Source of the DNA: Dyadobacter luticola
GTDB taxonomy: Bacteria; Bacteroidota; Bacteroidia; Cytophagales; Spirosomataceae
DNA length: 64,000 nucleotides
Assembly: GCF_005860805.1 (NCBI RefSeq)
Contig: NZ_VCEJ01000002.1
Coordinates: 852,375-916,374 of the forward strand
Reading direction: 5' to 3'
Part shown: positions 51,940-61,676 of the stretch, piece after piece
Position numbering within the stretch: the stretch's first letter is position 1
How the letters are laid out: every line of letters starts with the position of its first letter
Made by a program: the position numbers and the translations under genes
The notes under the pieces: generated by a model
What the model was told of the DNA's origin: nothing
Database searches by the model: none
What the model saw: the letters and a program-made list of their open reading frames with translations, nothing else

Positions 51940-54264
51940 TCAGATACCGTTTAATTCGGACTCAGTGAATGCTTTCTCACGTCCTGTGAGCTTTGTGCGC
52001 ACTTTTAGTACTTCCTCGGTGCTCACATTATCTCCGTTATTTCGCCACGATTTGCGGATGAAGCTGAGCAGCTGCGCAATGTCTTCGCTCGGCATATCCT
52101 TGTCGTACCCGATGCCAGGCATATCCCCGCTCACTTCGGGAGTTTGGTATACATGACCATTCACTTTCACCGGGCCGGTCAAGCCGAAAAGTACGATGGA
52201 AATGAGCTTATCCTTGTTACCGGTCACCCACTCCGACTGGTTCAAAGGCGGCGCCAGGGAACGTACGCCACCGCCGTCGGGGCCGTGGCAGGTTTGGCAG
52301 ATCGAGGTGAAAAGTGCTTCACCTTTCGGGAATTGTTTTTTCAACATATCCGGGTTACGGTTGCCCTGCGCGCTTTTGACACCAGCAATTACTTTCTGCA
52401 ATTGTTTATTCAAAAGCAAATCCGGGTTGCCAAGCGATGCGGTGATGTTATTTTGGAACAACTCTTCACGGTCCTGCATGTTGCTGATGACGGCATCCGA
52501 CACGTAGCGGTTGTTCGGATATTTAGTCGCCAGTTTGGTCAGCAAGCTTTGCGAGACGGTGGTGTCAAATTTGGCGAGGCTGTAACAGTTCAAGGCAATG
52601 TAAGGCGCTGATAGCGTGTCATTTTCCGCAATCATCCCTTCGAAGTTCGAAGCGAACTGCTTGTAAGAAGTCGGCGTCATCAAAGTGGCCGAAGCGTACA
52701 GGCCCTGCATTTTGTACATCCAGTTACTTTGTCTGAGCCAGGAGATTACTTCCTCTGGTTTCAAAGAATTCAAGCCTTCCAAAGTCCAGAGCGCGTGGAT
52801 GGCGAGTAGGGGATTGGCAGTTTGTTTCAATGCTTCCCGCAAAGCAGGTACCGTCTGGTTATACTTTCCGTCGATCAGCTTTTGCTGCGCCCGGTCGCGG
52901 ACCCAGCCATTTGAATGTCCCAGCAGTTTGACTAGATCATTTGCACCGTCTGGAATCATGACGGGTTTTGCATTGGATTTTTTTGGCACCACTTTGTAAA
53001 TCCGACCAGCGGAAAGTGGCTGGGTAAGATTTCTTTTTCCGATCTGATCTTTCAGATAAGGCGTTAGATATGTTTTGTGCTGGATGATCCCGCGGTACAT
53101 ATCCAGAATGTACATCGCTCCGTCGGGAGCATTGTAAAGACTCACCGGCCGGAAACGCTCGTCGGTGCTTGCCAGAAATTCTTTTCCCTTGTAAGCCTGC
53201 TCGCCTTTCACGACGTACCCTTTTTCATCAATGATGTTTCTTTTGATCAAATTGGCCGAAGGCTCCGGCACGAACGCATTGAAATCGAATGGTTTGCCAA
53301 ATAGATCACCCCGATAAATCACCGGGCCGGCTGCTGCAGTGAAATCATTCAGCCGCAGGCTATCGTCGAGAATGTTCTTCATATATCCGCGGTTTACACC
53401 AGGCGTCGGGTGCAGCGGGTATACCTTGTTGTTGGCTACTGATTTTTCATTGTAACCTGCCACTGTGCGCTGGTTTTTGTTCCACGCGCCCAAGCCGGCC
53501 GGAAAATAGTCGCCCAGCAAATTCTGGGAGTTATTGTTGTAATAAAGTCTTCCGTAATTGTCCTGGCAAATTCCCCACTGGCCGCGAAAATGCGTATGTT
53601 CGATCAACCATTTATTGCCTACTTTCCGGTAACGTTTGTCCGATTTTGCATTATAAATCCAGTTGTCCATCGCACGCAGCAGACCATTTGGCTGGTGTTC
53701 CACATTGCCGCCTTCGGTGTATTTCGGGTCGACCAATGTTCTTTTTCCAGCCACATCATTTTTGATTTCATAAAACCACAAATTTGTCGGCTCAGCTACG
53801 AGGATACCATTTTCTATCAAACAAATAGCTCTTGGCAAAACCAGCGAATCGATAATTACCTTGCGGTCGTCGTACACGCCATCTTTGTTTTTGTCTTCCA
53901 GGATTACAATGTTACCGTTTGGAATGTCCTCGCCGGTACCAATTGTATCAGGCATATAACCCGTCATTTCCACCACCCACATCCGGGCTTTGTCATCAAA
54001 AACCATGGCGACGGGAGAGCTTACCAGCGGTTCGGAGGCCACGAGTTTTACCTCGAAACCGTCCTCCACCTGCATTTTGGCGATGGTATTTCCGGCGGGG
54101 ATAAAGGGCGATTTGCCGGGTGTGCCGGCTGCCGGAATTTCCTGCTTTGTTACCTCCGCGGTTGTTGACGTCGTCTGCCCGGCGGTTGTCTGCTTGTTTG
54201 TTTTACAATAAACTAATGTGAAAGAAACAGCAAGAAAGAGAAAAGGATAGCGGTACTTTTTCAT
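51940..54264 (-). CDS. Lipoprotein dehydrogenase-type propeller with cytochrome c
   Basis: 774 residues. MKKYRYPFLFLAVSFTLVYC is a lipoprotein signal ending in the lipobox Cys. The 'putative membrane-bound dehydrogenase' propeller (about 65-430, ARMWVVEMTGYMPDTIGTGE, NKDGVYDDRKVI) is followed by a shorter HEAT-like region (about 445-610) and a C-terminal cytochrome c with CQTCHGPDGG (about 655). Later METs supply the axial ligand. It is 53 bases downstream of the MFS gene on the same strand. Related in architecture to the 1144-residue protein, but anchored and without the final beta domain. Confidence 0.9.
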   Translation of the reverse strand: MKKYRYPFLFLAVSFTLVYCKTNKQTTAGQTTSTTAEVTKQEIPAAGTPGKSPFIPAGNTIAKMQVEDGFEVKLVASEPLVSSPVAMVFDDKARMWVVEMTGYMPDTIGTGEDIPNGNIVILEDKNKDGVYDDRKVIIDSLVLPRAICLIENGILVAEPTNLWFYEIKNDVAGKRTLVDPKYTEGGNVEHQPNGLLRAMDNWIYNAKSDKRYRKVGNKWLIEHTHFRGQWGICQDNYGRLYYNNNSQNLLGDYFPAGLGAWNKNQRTVAGYNEKSVANNKVYPLHPTPGVNRGYMKNILDDSLRLNDFTAAAGPVIYRGDLFGKPFDFNAFVPEPSANLIKRNIIDEKGYVVKGEQAYKGKEFLASTDERFRPVSLYNAPDGAMYILDMYRGIIQHKTYLTPYLKDQIGKRNLTQPLSAGRIYKVVPKKSNAKPVMIPDGANDLVKLLGHSNGWVRDRAQQKLIDGKYNQTVPALREALKQTANPLLAIHALWTLEGLNSLKPEEVISWLRQSNWMYKMQGLYASATLMTPTSYKQFASNFEGMIAENDTLSAPYIALNCYSLAKFDTTVSQSLLTKLATKYPNNRYVSDAVISNMQDREELFQNNITASLGNPDLLLNKQLQKVIAGVKSAQGNRNPDMLKKQFPKGEALFTSICQTCHGPDGGGVRSLAPPLNQSEWVTGNKDKLISIVLFGLTGPVKVNGHVYQTPEVSGDMPGIGYDKDMPSEDIAQLLSFIRKSWRNNGDNVSTEEVLKVRTKLTGREKAFTESELNGI

Positions 54265-54317
54265 TTCAGGATTTAGCTCTGCAAAAATTAGTAGAATAGA
54301 TCAGCCTGTTAATCAGA

Positions 54318-55619
54318 CTATAAGACTTTTAACGATTCTTCAACGGGTTTCATATTTTTGGTCAAAAAATGAATGATACCCCATGCTAAAAAATAAGCGA
54401 GCCCGCAGATTGTGAACAGGATATTGTACCCCGCACCAATGTTGCCCTGACCTTTGTAATAGTCTAGCAGCGCGCCCACCAGCAGCGGGAAAAACGTGGA
54501 CCCCAGCGAGCCGGCCATACCGCCAATACCTACCACAGAACTCACCGCTCTTTTGGGAAACATATCCGAGACCGTTGTAAAAATGTTGGCACTCCAAGCC
54601 TGGTGTGCGGCAGTCGCCACACTGATGATCCCGACCACTACCCACACATTGGTAGCGAACTGCGCAAGAATGATCGGTAGCACCAGAAATGCCACAATCA
54701 ACATGGTTACCTTCCGGGCTTTCAGCGGCTGCCAGCCTCTCCCGATTAAATAGGAAGAAAGATATCCACCGGCAATGCTGCCGAATGTAGTAGCAGAATA
54801 TACGATAGCCAAATGCAAGCTTGGCTTTTTCAAATCGAGGGCAAATGTGGTCGCGAAGTAGGAGGGAAGCCAGAACAGAAAAAACCACCAGATCGGGTCC
54901 GTCAGGAATTTACCGATAATAAAAACCCACGATTGGCGCAGTTGAAGCAACTTTGTCCAGTGAATGGGCGCCTGGTTTTCACCATCACCTGCCTCATTAT
55001 CGCTGTGAATGTAGGCATATTCTTCGGGCGTAACTTTTTTGTGCCGGGAGGGGATTTCATAGAAAATCCACCAGAAGATCAGCCAGATGAAACCCAGCGC
55101 ACCCGTGATCAGAAATGCTTCCTGCCAGCCGTAAGTCCCTAGCAGCCAGGGTACCATAATGGGCGCCAACACGGCTCCGATGCTGGTACCGGAGTTGAAT
55201 ATACCGGTCGCCAGTGCGCGCTCTCTTTTGGGAAACCACTCCGCCGTAGCTTTCACCGCCGCCGGGAAATTTCCAGATTCACCCAAACCTAAAACCGCGC
55301 GTACCGCTCCAAAACCCAATGTGCTTTTCACAAAAGCGTGCGCAATTGCAGCGACGCTCCATATAATGATGGAGATAATGTAGCCCATTTTGGAGCCTAC
55401 TTTATCAATAATGTTACCAAAAACAATGTAGCCCAGCGCGTAGCAGCCCGCGAAAATCATGACGATGTCGGCATAATCCGATTCCGTCCAGTTGAATTCT
55501 ACTTCCAGGGTTGGCTTTAATAATCCAAGAATTTGTCTGTCGATGTAATTGATTGTGGTGGCAAAAAAAAGTAATCCGCAAATGACCCAGCGGTAATTCC
55601 CATTGTCAGTTTGTTTCAT
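54318..55619 (-). CDS. MFS transporter, ExuT/ACS hexuronate-like
   Basis: 433 residues with 12 predicted helices. MKQTDNGNYRWVICGLLFFA and TTINYIDRQILGLLKPTLEV are typical of the ACS hexuronate branch, with the GLGESGNFPAAVKATAEWFP loop. Likely imports a sugar acid. Its gene precedes the propeller/cytochrome gene by 53 bases, matching the DUF1080-MFS pairing at 17 kb: uptake of the oxidation product. Confidence 0.9.
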   Translation of the reverse strand: MKQTDNGNYRWVICGLLFFATTINYIDRQILGLLKPTLEVEFNWTESDYADIVMIFAGCYALGYIVFGNIIDKVGSKMGYIISIIIWSVAAIAHAFVKSTLGFGAVRAVLGLGESGNFPAAVKATAEWFPKRERALATGIFNSGTSIGAVLAPIMVPWLLGTYGWQEAFLITGALGFIWLIFWWIFYEIPSRHKKVTPEEYAYIHSDNEAGDGENQAPIHWTKLLQLRQSWVFIIGKFLTDPIWWFFLFWLPSYFATTFALDLKKPSLHLAIVYSATTFGSIAGGYLSSYLIGRGWQPLKARKVTMLIVAFLVLPIILAQFATNVWVVVGIISVATAAHQAWSANIFTTVSDMFPKRAVSSVVGIGGMAGSLGSTFFPLLVGALLDYYKGQGNIGAGYNILFTICGLAYFLAWGIIHFLTKNMKPVEESLKVL

Positions 55620-55857
55620 AGCGAGGATTTTGGTGAATTCTTGGATTCAGGAAAATGGTTGAAAAAATGGCTGCCCGGGGATAAGACTGCATTTGTACCA
55701 TTCTACCCCTTAAAACCTCTGCAAAGACTTCATAAAAAATCCCGCCTTCACAATGTTTAGTTGTTCTGGCAGGATCTAAGTAATCAAGGAGCCGTATGAG
55801 TAAATTAGTCATTTCGCCTGGTGGCGATTTACGCATAAAGGTAATCAAAAAACGTAT

Positions 55858-56595
55858 CTACTCTGCCACCGGGTATGCAAGTTGCGCTTTCATCAACGCA
55901 TCTTCATTGGTCAGGTCGAGGCGCAGCGGGGTTACCGATACAAACTGGTTCTCAATCGCCCAGCGATCGGTACCTTCTTCCGCAGCTTCCAGCGGTACTA
56001 CGGTAAACCAGTAATGTTTGCGGCCCATCGGGTCAAGCGCGGGGACGATCTTATTGTCATAAAGCCGCACCGATTGCCGGGTCCAGCGTACACCCTGCGG
56101 ATTGGGCGGGAAGTTTACGTTGACCAGGTTCAAATGTGGGTTTTCAAAGATCAGCTTCAAAGCTTTCTCAACAAAAGGATCTAGTGCAGTGAAATCCGGC
56201 TCGATTTCGGTCGGCGTGCTCAATGCAATACCTTTTATTCCAAATAGTACGGCCTGCTTCGCTGCCGCTAATGTACCCGAGTGCCACATGGCATTTCCCA
56301 GGTTCGGCCCCATGTTGATACCCGACAGCACCACGTCCGGTTTATCCCATAAATGCTGGCCCAAAGCCACGCAGTCGGCAGGCGTACCATTGACGCGATA
56401 GGCGTCAATACCGTCAAAATCGATCGGTGATTTTTTATAGGAAAGCGGCCGCGAGGCGGTAATTGCGTGACCCATAGAGGATTGCTCCACATCAGGCGCC
56501 ACGATCTTTACTTCCCCGAACCTTGCCGCAATTTTGGCTAGCGCAGCGATGCCAGGACTGTATATTCCATCATCGTTTGTTACCAGGATTTTCAT
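55858..56595 (-). CDS. surE: 5'/3'-nucleotidase SurE
   Basis: 245 residues. MKILVTNDDGIYSPGIAALA with the metal-binding Asp-Asp pair and VLSGINMGPNLGNAMWHSGT (Asn and Ser ligands) are diagnostic. It dephosphorylates nucleoside 5'- and 3'-monophosphates. ATG 56593-56595 is chosen over ATG 56607 because family members begin M-K-I-L. Divergent from the lipid kinase gene. Confidence 0.95.
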   Translation of the reverse strand: MKILVTNDDGIYSPGIAALAKIAARFGEVKIVAPDVEQSSMGHAITASRPLSYKKSPIDFDGIDAYRVNGTPADCVALGQHLWDKPDVVLSGINMGPNLGNAMWHSGTLAAAKQAVLFGIKGIALSTPTEIEPDFTALDPFVEKALKLIFENPHLNLVNVNFPPNPQGVRWTRQSVRLYDNKIVPALDPMGRKHYWFTVVPLEAAEEGTDRWAIENQFVSVTPLRLDLTNEDALMKAQLAYPVAE

Positions 56596-56682
56596 AGCAT
56601 GAATCATTGATTTCCCGGGGAGCTAATAAAATTATGCCTGGTATGTTTTTTATAAAACTGATGGTACGCTAAAAATCACTGT

Positions 56683-57585
56683 ATGAAAAAGGCCGCTCTT
56701 TTGCACAATCCCACTGCGGGAGATAACGATTTCAGTAAAAAGCAACTTATTAAGCTCATAGAAGGCGAAGGTTTCGGATGTGCTTACGCGTCGGTAAAAG
56801 AGGAGGGCTGGGATCAATTTGAAGACGATACCGATTTTCTGGCAATCGCAGGAGGTGACGGGACGGTGCGCCGCGTGGCCAAAGCATTGATGAAAAGAAA
56901 GTTGCTGGACAAACAATTTCCGCTGGCGTTGCTTCCGCATGGAACTGCCAACAACATTGCCTGCGCGCTGGGCATAGACGGCGAGGCCCAAAGCATCATC
57001 CAGCGTTGGCACCACTATCATTTGAAACCAATGGATGTTGGCAAAGTCCATGGCCTACGCGACGACCTGTTTTTTCTGGAAGGTCTCGGACTTGGGATTT
57101 TTCCAAAGCTGATGAAAGAAATGGGCAAAGTGCCGCCTGAGCATCTCGGGGAAACGGTCCCTGAAAAGCTGAATGTTGCCAGGAACGTTTTGTGCGACCT
57201 GGTGAGTAAATATGAGGCGAAACCCTGCACCATCATCGCAGACGGTACGGAGCATACCGGCAATTTTCTGATGGTGGAAGTGCTCAATATCAGGTCCATC
57301 GGGCCAAATCTGGTGCTGGCTGCTAATGCTGATCCTGGTGATGGCGAATTTGAAGTGGTGCTGGTGACGGAAGATCACCGGAAACGTTTTCAATCATTTT
57401 TGCAAAGCCATATCGATGGCGAAGTACATGACTTTAATTTTACCACCATCCACGCAAAGCATGTTAAAATTATGACGGACTGGAAAGACCTGCATGTTGA
57501 TGATGAGCGGATTAAAATTGAGGCGCCGGTTGACATCGAAATCGAGATACTGCCCGGCATGCTCAACTTTATCATTACCGAATAA
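56683..57585 (+). CDS. Diacylglycerol/lipid kinase family protein
   Basis: 300 residues, close to YegS/BmrU. MKKAALLHNPTAGDNDFSKK holds the N-P-x-A/S-G start, then DFLAIAGGDGTVRRVAKAL (GGDGT nucleotide loop) and LALLPHGTANNIACALG. It phosphorylates diacylglycerol or a related lipid. Converges with the lipoprotein esterase (stop 57591) by five bases. Confidence 0.92.
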   Translation: MKKAALLHNPTAGDNDFSKKQLIKLIEGEGFGCAYASVKEEGWDQFEDDTDFLAIAGGDGTVRRVAKALMKRKLLDKQFPLALLPHGTANNIACALGIDGEAQSIIQRWHHYHLKPMDVGKVHGLRDDLFFLEGLGLGIFPKLMKEMGKVPPEHLGETVPEKLNVARNVLCDLVSKYEAKPCTIIADGTEHTGNFLMVEVLNIRSIGPNLVLAANADPGDGEFEVVLVTEDHRKRFQSFLQSHIDGEVHDFNFTTIHAKHVKIMTDWKDLHVDDERIKIEAPVDIEIEILPGMLNFIITE

Positions 57586-57590
57586 ACCGG

Positions 57591-58283
57591 TTAGATTTTA
57601 GGTTTAATCGCCGGAATGGTTTCGTTTACCCAAAGCCGGTACATTTTTGCCGAGAAATGCAGATTGTCTGAAGCAACCATGGACACATCGTTCAATGCGG
57701 TGCGTGAGATGTCGGTAATGTTGATAAAAAGGATTTTTTCCTTGTCACATTCCTCTTTCGCTACCTTATTAAAATTGTCAATCTCCTTCGCGGTCCTTTT
57801 CCTGACAGATTCACCAAAAGGCGTGACGCCCCAATCCGGGATGGACAAAACAAAAACCTTTTCCGCATTTCCACCTGCGTACCCGATGCTTCTGACCAGC
57901 AGATCGTGAAATTGTGAACGATACTCTTCTATGCTGCGTCCCTGATACTGATTATTCACACCGATAAGCAGCGAAACCACATCATAAGGTTTATCCGGAT
58001 GGTAATTTTGGGTTCCGTCGAGCAGGTCTTTGGTCGTCCAGCCCGTTCTTGCGATAAAATAAGGCTCCTGCACAGCTACACCATTTTCTCTGAGCGCGGC
58101 GGCCAGCTGCATGGGCCAGCGATCTTCCTTCGAAACGCTTTCACCTATGGTATAAGAATCTCCGAGCGCAAGGTAAGTCAGGCCGCTGCCTGTATCGTTA
58201 TTTCCGGGTTTTGCAGGATCCGGTGAGCTTTTGCAGCTTGACAGCAACATTAACAATGCGAAAATCTGTGTGATTGTTTTCAT
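57591..58283 (-). CDS. SGNH/GDSL lipoprotein hydrolase
   Basis: 230 residues. MKTITQIFALLMLLSSCKSS is a lipoprotein signal with Cys17. YLALGDSYTIGESVSKEDRW is block I with a true GDS; VSLLIGVNNQYQGRS is block III (GVNN); the C-terminal DNLHFSAKMYRLW is block V (His). Probably an esterase of the TAP-like family. ATG 58281-58283 begins the signal; an upstream five-codon extension exists. Confidence 0.9.
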   Translation of the reverse strand: MKTITQIFALLMLLSSCKSSPDPAKPGNNDTGSGLTYLALGDSYTIGESVSKEDRWPMQLAAALRENGVAVQEPYFIARTGWTTKDLLDGTQNYHPDKPYDVVSLLIGVNNQYQGRSIEEYRSQFHDLLVRSIGYAGGNAEKVFVLSIPDWGVTPFGESVRKRTAKEIDNFNKVAKEECDKEKILFINITDISRTALNDVSMVASDNLHFSAKMYRLWVNETIPAIKPKI

Positions 58284-58497
58284 ACGCTTATATACCATAA
58301 ATCGGCTGTTTTGGATCGACTCGCCGTGTCATTTTGAAGCTGGTGATGTCTAACAATTTCAAAAAATTATCATGAAAAACCCGTTTTTATACCTGATCCA
58401 TTGCTCAATTTGGTACTTTTGAGGCTGTTTTGCGTATTTGCCGGAAATGCTTTGCAGCACATTTGTAATGTTCTTCCGGAGTTTTAAAAGAAAAAAA

Positions 58498-59220
58498 ATG
58501 ACTTATTGTTTAGGAATAAAAGTGAAAGAAGGGTTGGTAGCAATTGCCGATACAAGAATCACAGCAGGCACCAATACCACGGTAAAAAGGAAAATGTACG
58601 TCACCCAGAAGGACAATTATTCCATGTTCATCATGACGAGCGGACTGCGGTCGGTGCGGGATAAGGCGGTACATTATTTTGAAGAACTGATCAATGATGG
58701 CGCGGTTTACGACAGGCTTTACAAAGCTGTAAATGCCTTTGGTGAACAAATCAAGCGGGTTGCCGAAGAGGACAGGGCCAACCTGGAAAAGTCCGGATTT
58801 AAGTTTAACCTGAACACGATTGTCGGCGGCCAGCTGCGGGAAGATGAGGACCACAAGCTGTTTTTGCTTTATTCGGAAGGAAACTGGGTAGAGCTCGACG
58901 AAGGTTCTCCCTACGTGATTATCGGAAATTCTGGTCAGGGAAAAGCGATACTGAACCGGGTTTTGAATGAAGAATCCACCATGAAGCAGGCGCTGAAAGC
59001 CGGGTTTCTCTCTTTCGATTCCACGCGCGTCAGTAACAATGATGTGGGCTTTCCGATTGATGTGGTTTTATATAAAAAAGACAGTTTCAAAATCGTCCAG
59101 CATCGCTACGAAGAAAAAGACCTGCGAGAAATCTCGGAAATCTGGGCCGACAAGCTGAAACAGGCACTCGACGACATTCCGGAAGAGTGGATGGACCAAA
59201 GCTTTGATAAAATACCTTAG
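58498..59220 (+). CDS. Anbu-type 20S-proteasome-like protease (COG3484)
   Basis: 240 residues. MTYCLGIKVKEGLVAIADTR with Thr2 as the N-terminal nucleophile, and TSGLRSVRDKAV, match Anbu (ancestral beta subunit), a ring-forming protease of the proteasome superfamily. ATG 58498 is used because it exposes Thr2; the open frame starts 20 codons upstream. Its usual partners (COG2307, COG2308 transglutaminase and ATP-grasp genes) are not adjacent, so it is alone here. A strong terminator follows. TACTTTTG (58414-58421) is a possible -7 box. Confidence 0.87.
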   Translation: MTYCLGIKVKEGLVAIADTRITAGTNTTVKRKMYVTQKDNYSMFIMTSGLRSVRDKAVHYFEELINDGAVYDRLYKAVNAFGEQIKRVAEEDRANLEKSGFKFNLNTIVGGQLREDEDHKLFLLYSEGNWVELDEGSPYVIIGNSGQGKAILNRVLNEESTMKQALKAGFLSFDSTRVSNNDVGFPIDVVLYKKDSFKIVQHRYEEKDLREISEIWADKLKQALDDIPEEWMDQSFDKIP

Positions 59221-59233
59221 AATGCTGAAAGCG

Positions 59234-59270
59234 AAAAAGGCCGGCTGATAAATTTTCAGCCGGCCTTTTT
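59234..59270. terminator. Bidirectional terminator
   Basis: AAAAAGGCCGGCTGA (59234-59248) and TCAGCCGGCCTTTTT (59256-59270) form a perfect 15-base stem with a 7-base loop between the convergent Anbu and MMPL genes. Confidence 0.9.
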
Positions 59271-59290
59271 CATGCGATATCCAATGCTTT

Positions 59291-61612
59291 TTATTCAGGC
59301 TTCACTTCTTTCCCTTGCCTCTTGGCAATCGATAGAAGTAATGCAGGAAGTAGGATCAGGTTGGTACACATTGCCACCAGCAATGTAATCGAAACCATCA
59401 CACCCATCGCCGCAGTACCGCCGAAGCTCGACGCCGAGAAGATGGAGAAGCCGCAGAAAAGAATTACCGCCGTGTAGATCATACTGAGCCCGGTACCATA
59501 GATCGATTTGGTTACCGCTGCCGAGGGCGTCAGGCCATTTTTGTAAAGTTCCTCGCGGTATCTCGTTAAAAAGTACACCGTACCATCTGAGGCGATCCCG
59601 AATGTAATGCTGAAAATCAGGATTGTAGTTGGTTTAAAATAAATATCGAAATAGCCCATGATCCCGGCCGTTAATGCCAGCGGAATAAGGCAGGGCAGTT
59701 TGGAAAGCAGAATGATAGGTACGGAACGAAAAAGCGCCATACCAACAATCGCAATCAGCGCAATCGCGATCAGAAGACTTTCATACAGATTTGACAGCAG
59801 GTAATCATTGCTTTTCAGGAACACGAGGCTGTGGCCCGTGAGACTTACCTTGTATTTTGAGGGATTAAAAATGGAATCCACTTTCGGGCGGATCTTTTGC
59901 ATCAACACCTTGATGCGCTCAGAACCTACATCCGCCATCTGAAAACTCACCCGGGTGGTACTTTTGTCCTCGCTCAAGAACGCATTAATTTGCTTATTTG
60001 CGCCCTGGTTGCCCTGGATGTAACTGTTCATTTTGTTCAGTTCCAGCACGCCGGGCAGTGCATAATATTTGGAATCTCCGCCACGATACGCCTGGTACAA
60101 AAAGCGCGAAGCCTCCACCACCGAGAGCGGCTTCGAGAACTCGGGAAACTTGGCCATTTCGTTTTGAAAAGCCTTGATTTTGTACAGGGTCTGCGCCTGA
60201 TTGGCGAAAACACCATTGGGCTGTTTGGTATTCACCATCACCTCGAAAGGCAATACACCGTTGAAGTTTTTCTCGAAAAATCGCAGATCAGTGTATACGA
60301 CGTCCTTCTTCGGCAAGTCGTCCACCACATATCCGATCGTTTGGATTTTGGTCATCCCAAAGGCTGAAACGATGATCATGATCACCATGACAATGTATAT
60401 TTCACGGCGGCGGTTGTGCACCAGAAAGTCGATTTTACGCAAAAATCCGATTGCCCATTTTCCTTCCAAATGTTTTAAATGTCGCGCTTTCGGCACACTC
60501 ATATAATGTAGTGTGATCGGGAGCAGTACCAGGCAGAGCACATACGTAACCATAACGCTGATCGCCGCCACAACGCCAAATTCTACCAGCAGGATGCTAT
60601 TTGTAAAATAAAACACCCCAAAACCAATCGCGGTCGTCATATTCGCCAGGAAGGTCGACAAGCCGATCTGCCGGATCATTTCCCTTAAAGCCTCGTCCTT
60701 TCGATTGTGCAGAATGAGCTCAGCCTGGTATTTATTGATCAGAAAAACACAATTCGGCACCCCGATTACAATGAGCAGGGGCGGGATCAGTCCGGTTAAT
60801 GCGGTGATTTTATAATCAAATAAATGCAGGATACCGACAGAGAAAACCACGCCGATCAGCACTACGATGATAGATAATAATGTGAGTCGGAATGAGCGGA
60901 AAAACGCCCAAAGGATCAGTAATGTAACAAATACTGCTAATCCCATGAAAAGCTCCATTTCGCCGGAAATCTTTTTCATGTTTACCGTCCGGATGTAGGG
61001 CATGCCGGAGTAGTGCAGGTCGGTTTTATACTTGACGGCAAATTCTTCCGACAACTTTTCAATGTCATCGACAATAGTCAGCCGGCGCTTGGAATTCAGT
61101 TCTTTATCATTGAATGTCACGACGATAAGCGTCGCATTGGTTTTGCTGTTGAGGACCAAACCTTCATAAAAAGGCAGGTTTAAAATTTCTTTTTTGAGAC
61201 TGTCAGCCTCTGCCTGTGTAGTCGGGATTTCCTTGATCACCGGCTGAAAATCGAACCGGGTTAGACTATCATTCCGGACAACTTTCGCAACATTCGCGAT
61301 TGAAAGCACATTCTTGATGCCTTCCGTATTCTTGATTTCCTGCGATAGCTTGCACCAGTCACGGAATTTATTAATCTCAAAAAGCTGCGGATCCTGCCAG
61401 CCGATCACCATCACACTGCCATCTTCCCCAAAAAGTTTTCGGAAATCCTGATACTCCTTTTCGACGGGATCATTGGAAGGCAAGATTCTGGCAAAATTGT
61501 AGGAGAGCTCAATTTTACTGGCTTCGAAAGCCATGAAGACGGTTGACACTAACACTAATGCAACCCACAGCAGCCGGTACCGGATAATGTAAGTTGCTAT
61601 TTTATTCCACAT
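59291..61612 (-). CDS. MMPL/RND-family exporter
   Basis: 773 residues with two membrane bundles: helix 1 (about 12-30), a large periplasmic loop (about 31-215), helices about 218-370, another helix near 405, a second periplasmic loop (about 425-615) and final helices about 625-755. FSITFGIASDGTVYFLTRYR is the RND membrane-core motif with conserved Asp. The family exports lipids or hopanoids (HpnN/MMPL). Single-component here; no adaptor or outer-membrane gene. Minus strand, followed by the terminator. Confidence 0.9.
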   Translation of the reverse strand: MWNKIATYIIRYRLLWVALVLVSTVFMAFEASKIELSYNFARILPSNDPVEKEYQDFRKLFGEDGSVMVIGWQDPQLFEINKFRDWCKLSQEIKNTEGIKNVLSIANVAKVVRNDSLTRFDFQPVIKEIPTTQAEADSLKKEILNLPFYEGLVLNSKTNATLIVVTFNDKELNSKRRLTIVDDIEKLSEEFAVKYKTDLHYSGMPYIRTVNMKKISGEMELFMGLAVFVTLLILWAFFRSFRLTLLSIIVVLIGVVFSVGILHLFDYKITALTGLIPPLLIVIGVPNCVFLINKYQAELILHNRKDEALREMIRQIGLSTFLANMTTAIGFGVFYFTNSILLVEFGVVAAISVMVTYVLCLVLLPITLHYMSVPKARHLKHLEGKWAIGFLRKIDFLVHNRRREIYIVMVIMIIVSAFGMTKIQTIGYVVDDLPKKDVVYTDLRFFEKNFNGVLPFEVMVNTKQPNGVFANQAQTLYKIKAFQNEMAKFPEFSKPLSVVEASRFLYQAYRGGDSKYYALPGVLELNKMNSYIQGNQGANKQINAFLSEDKSTTRVSFQMADVGSERIKVLMQKIRPKVDSIFNPSKYKVSLTGHSLVFLKSNDYLLSNLYESLLIAIALIAIVGMALFRSVPIILLSKLPCLIPLALTAGIMGYFDIYFKPTTILIFSITFGIASDGTVYFLTRYREELYKNGLTPSAAVTKSIYGTGLSMIYTAVILFCGFSIFSASSFGGTAAMGVMVSITLLVAMCTNLILLPALLLSIAKRQGKEVKPE

Positions 61613-61676
61613 AAGGTTTTAATCAGGTTCTACAAAAAGTTGCAAATATAGGGACGCTGCCGAGTAAAGGGGCTTT

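Noticed and set aside
51674..52156. Plus-strand frame with repeated RRHEMPL heptapeptide
   Set aside because: It only reads through the 21-base tandem array and then the antisense of the cytochrome gene; no ribosome site or family similarity.
55620..55857. Small gene between the MFS and surE genes
   Set aside because: Frames there have no ribosome site or family match; the DNA is an intergenic leader with a weak TCGCC/GGCGA hairpin.
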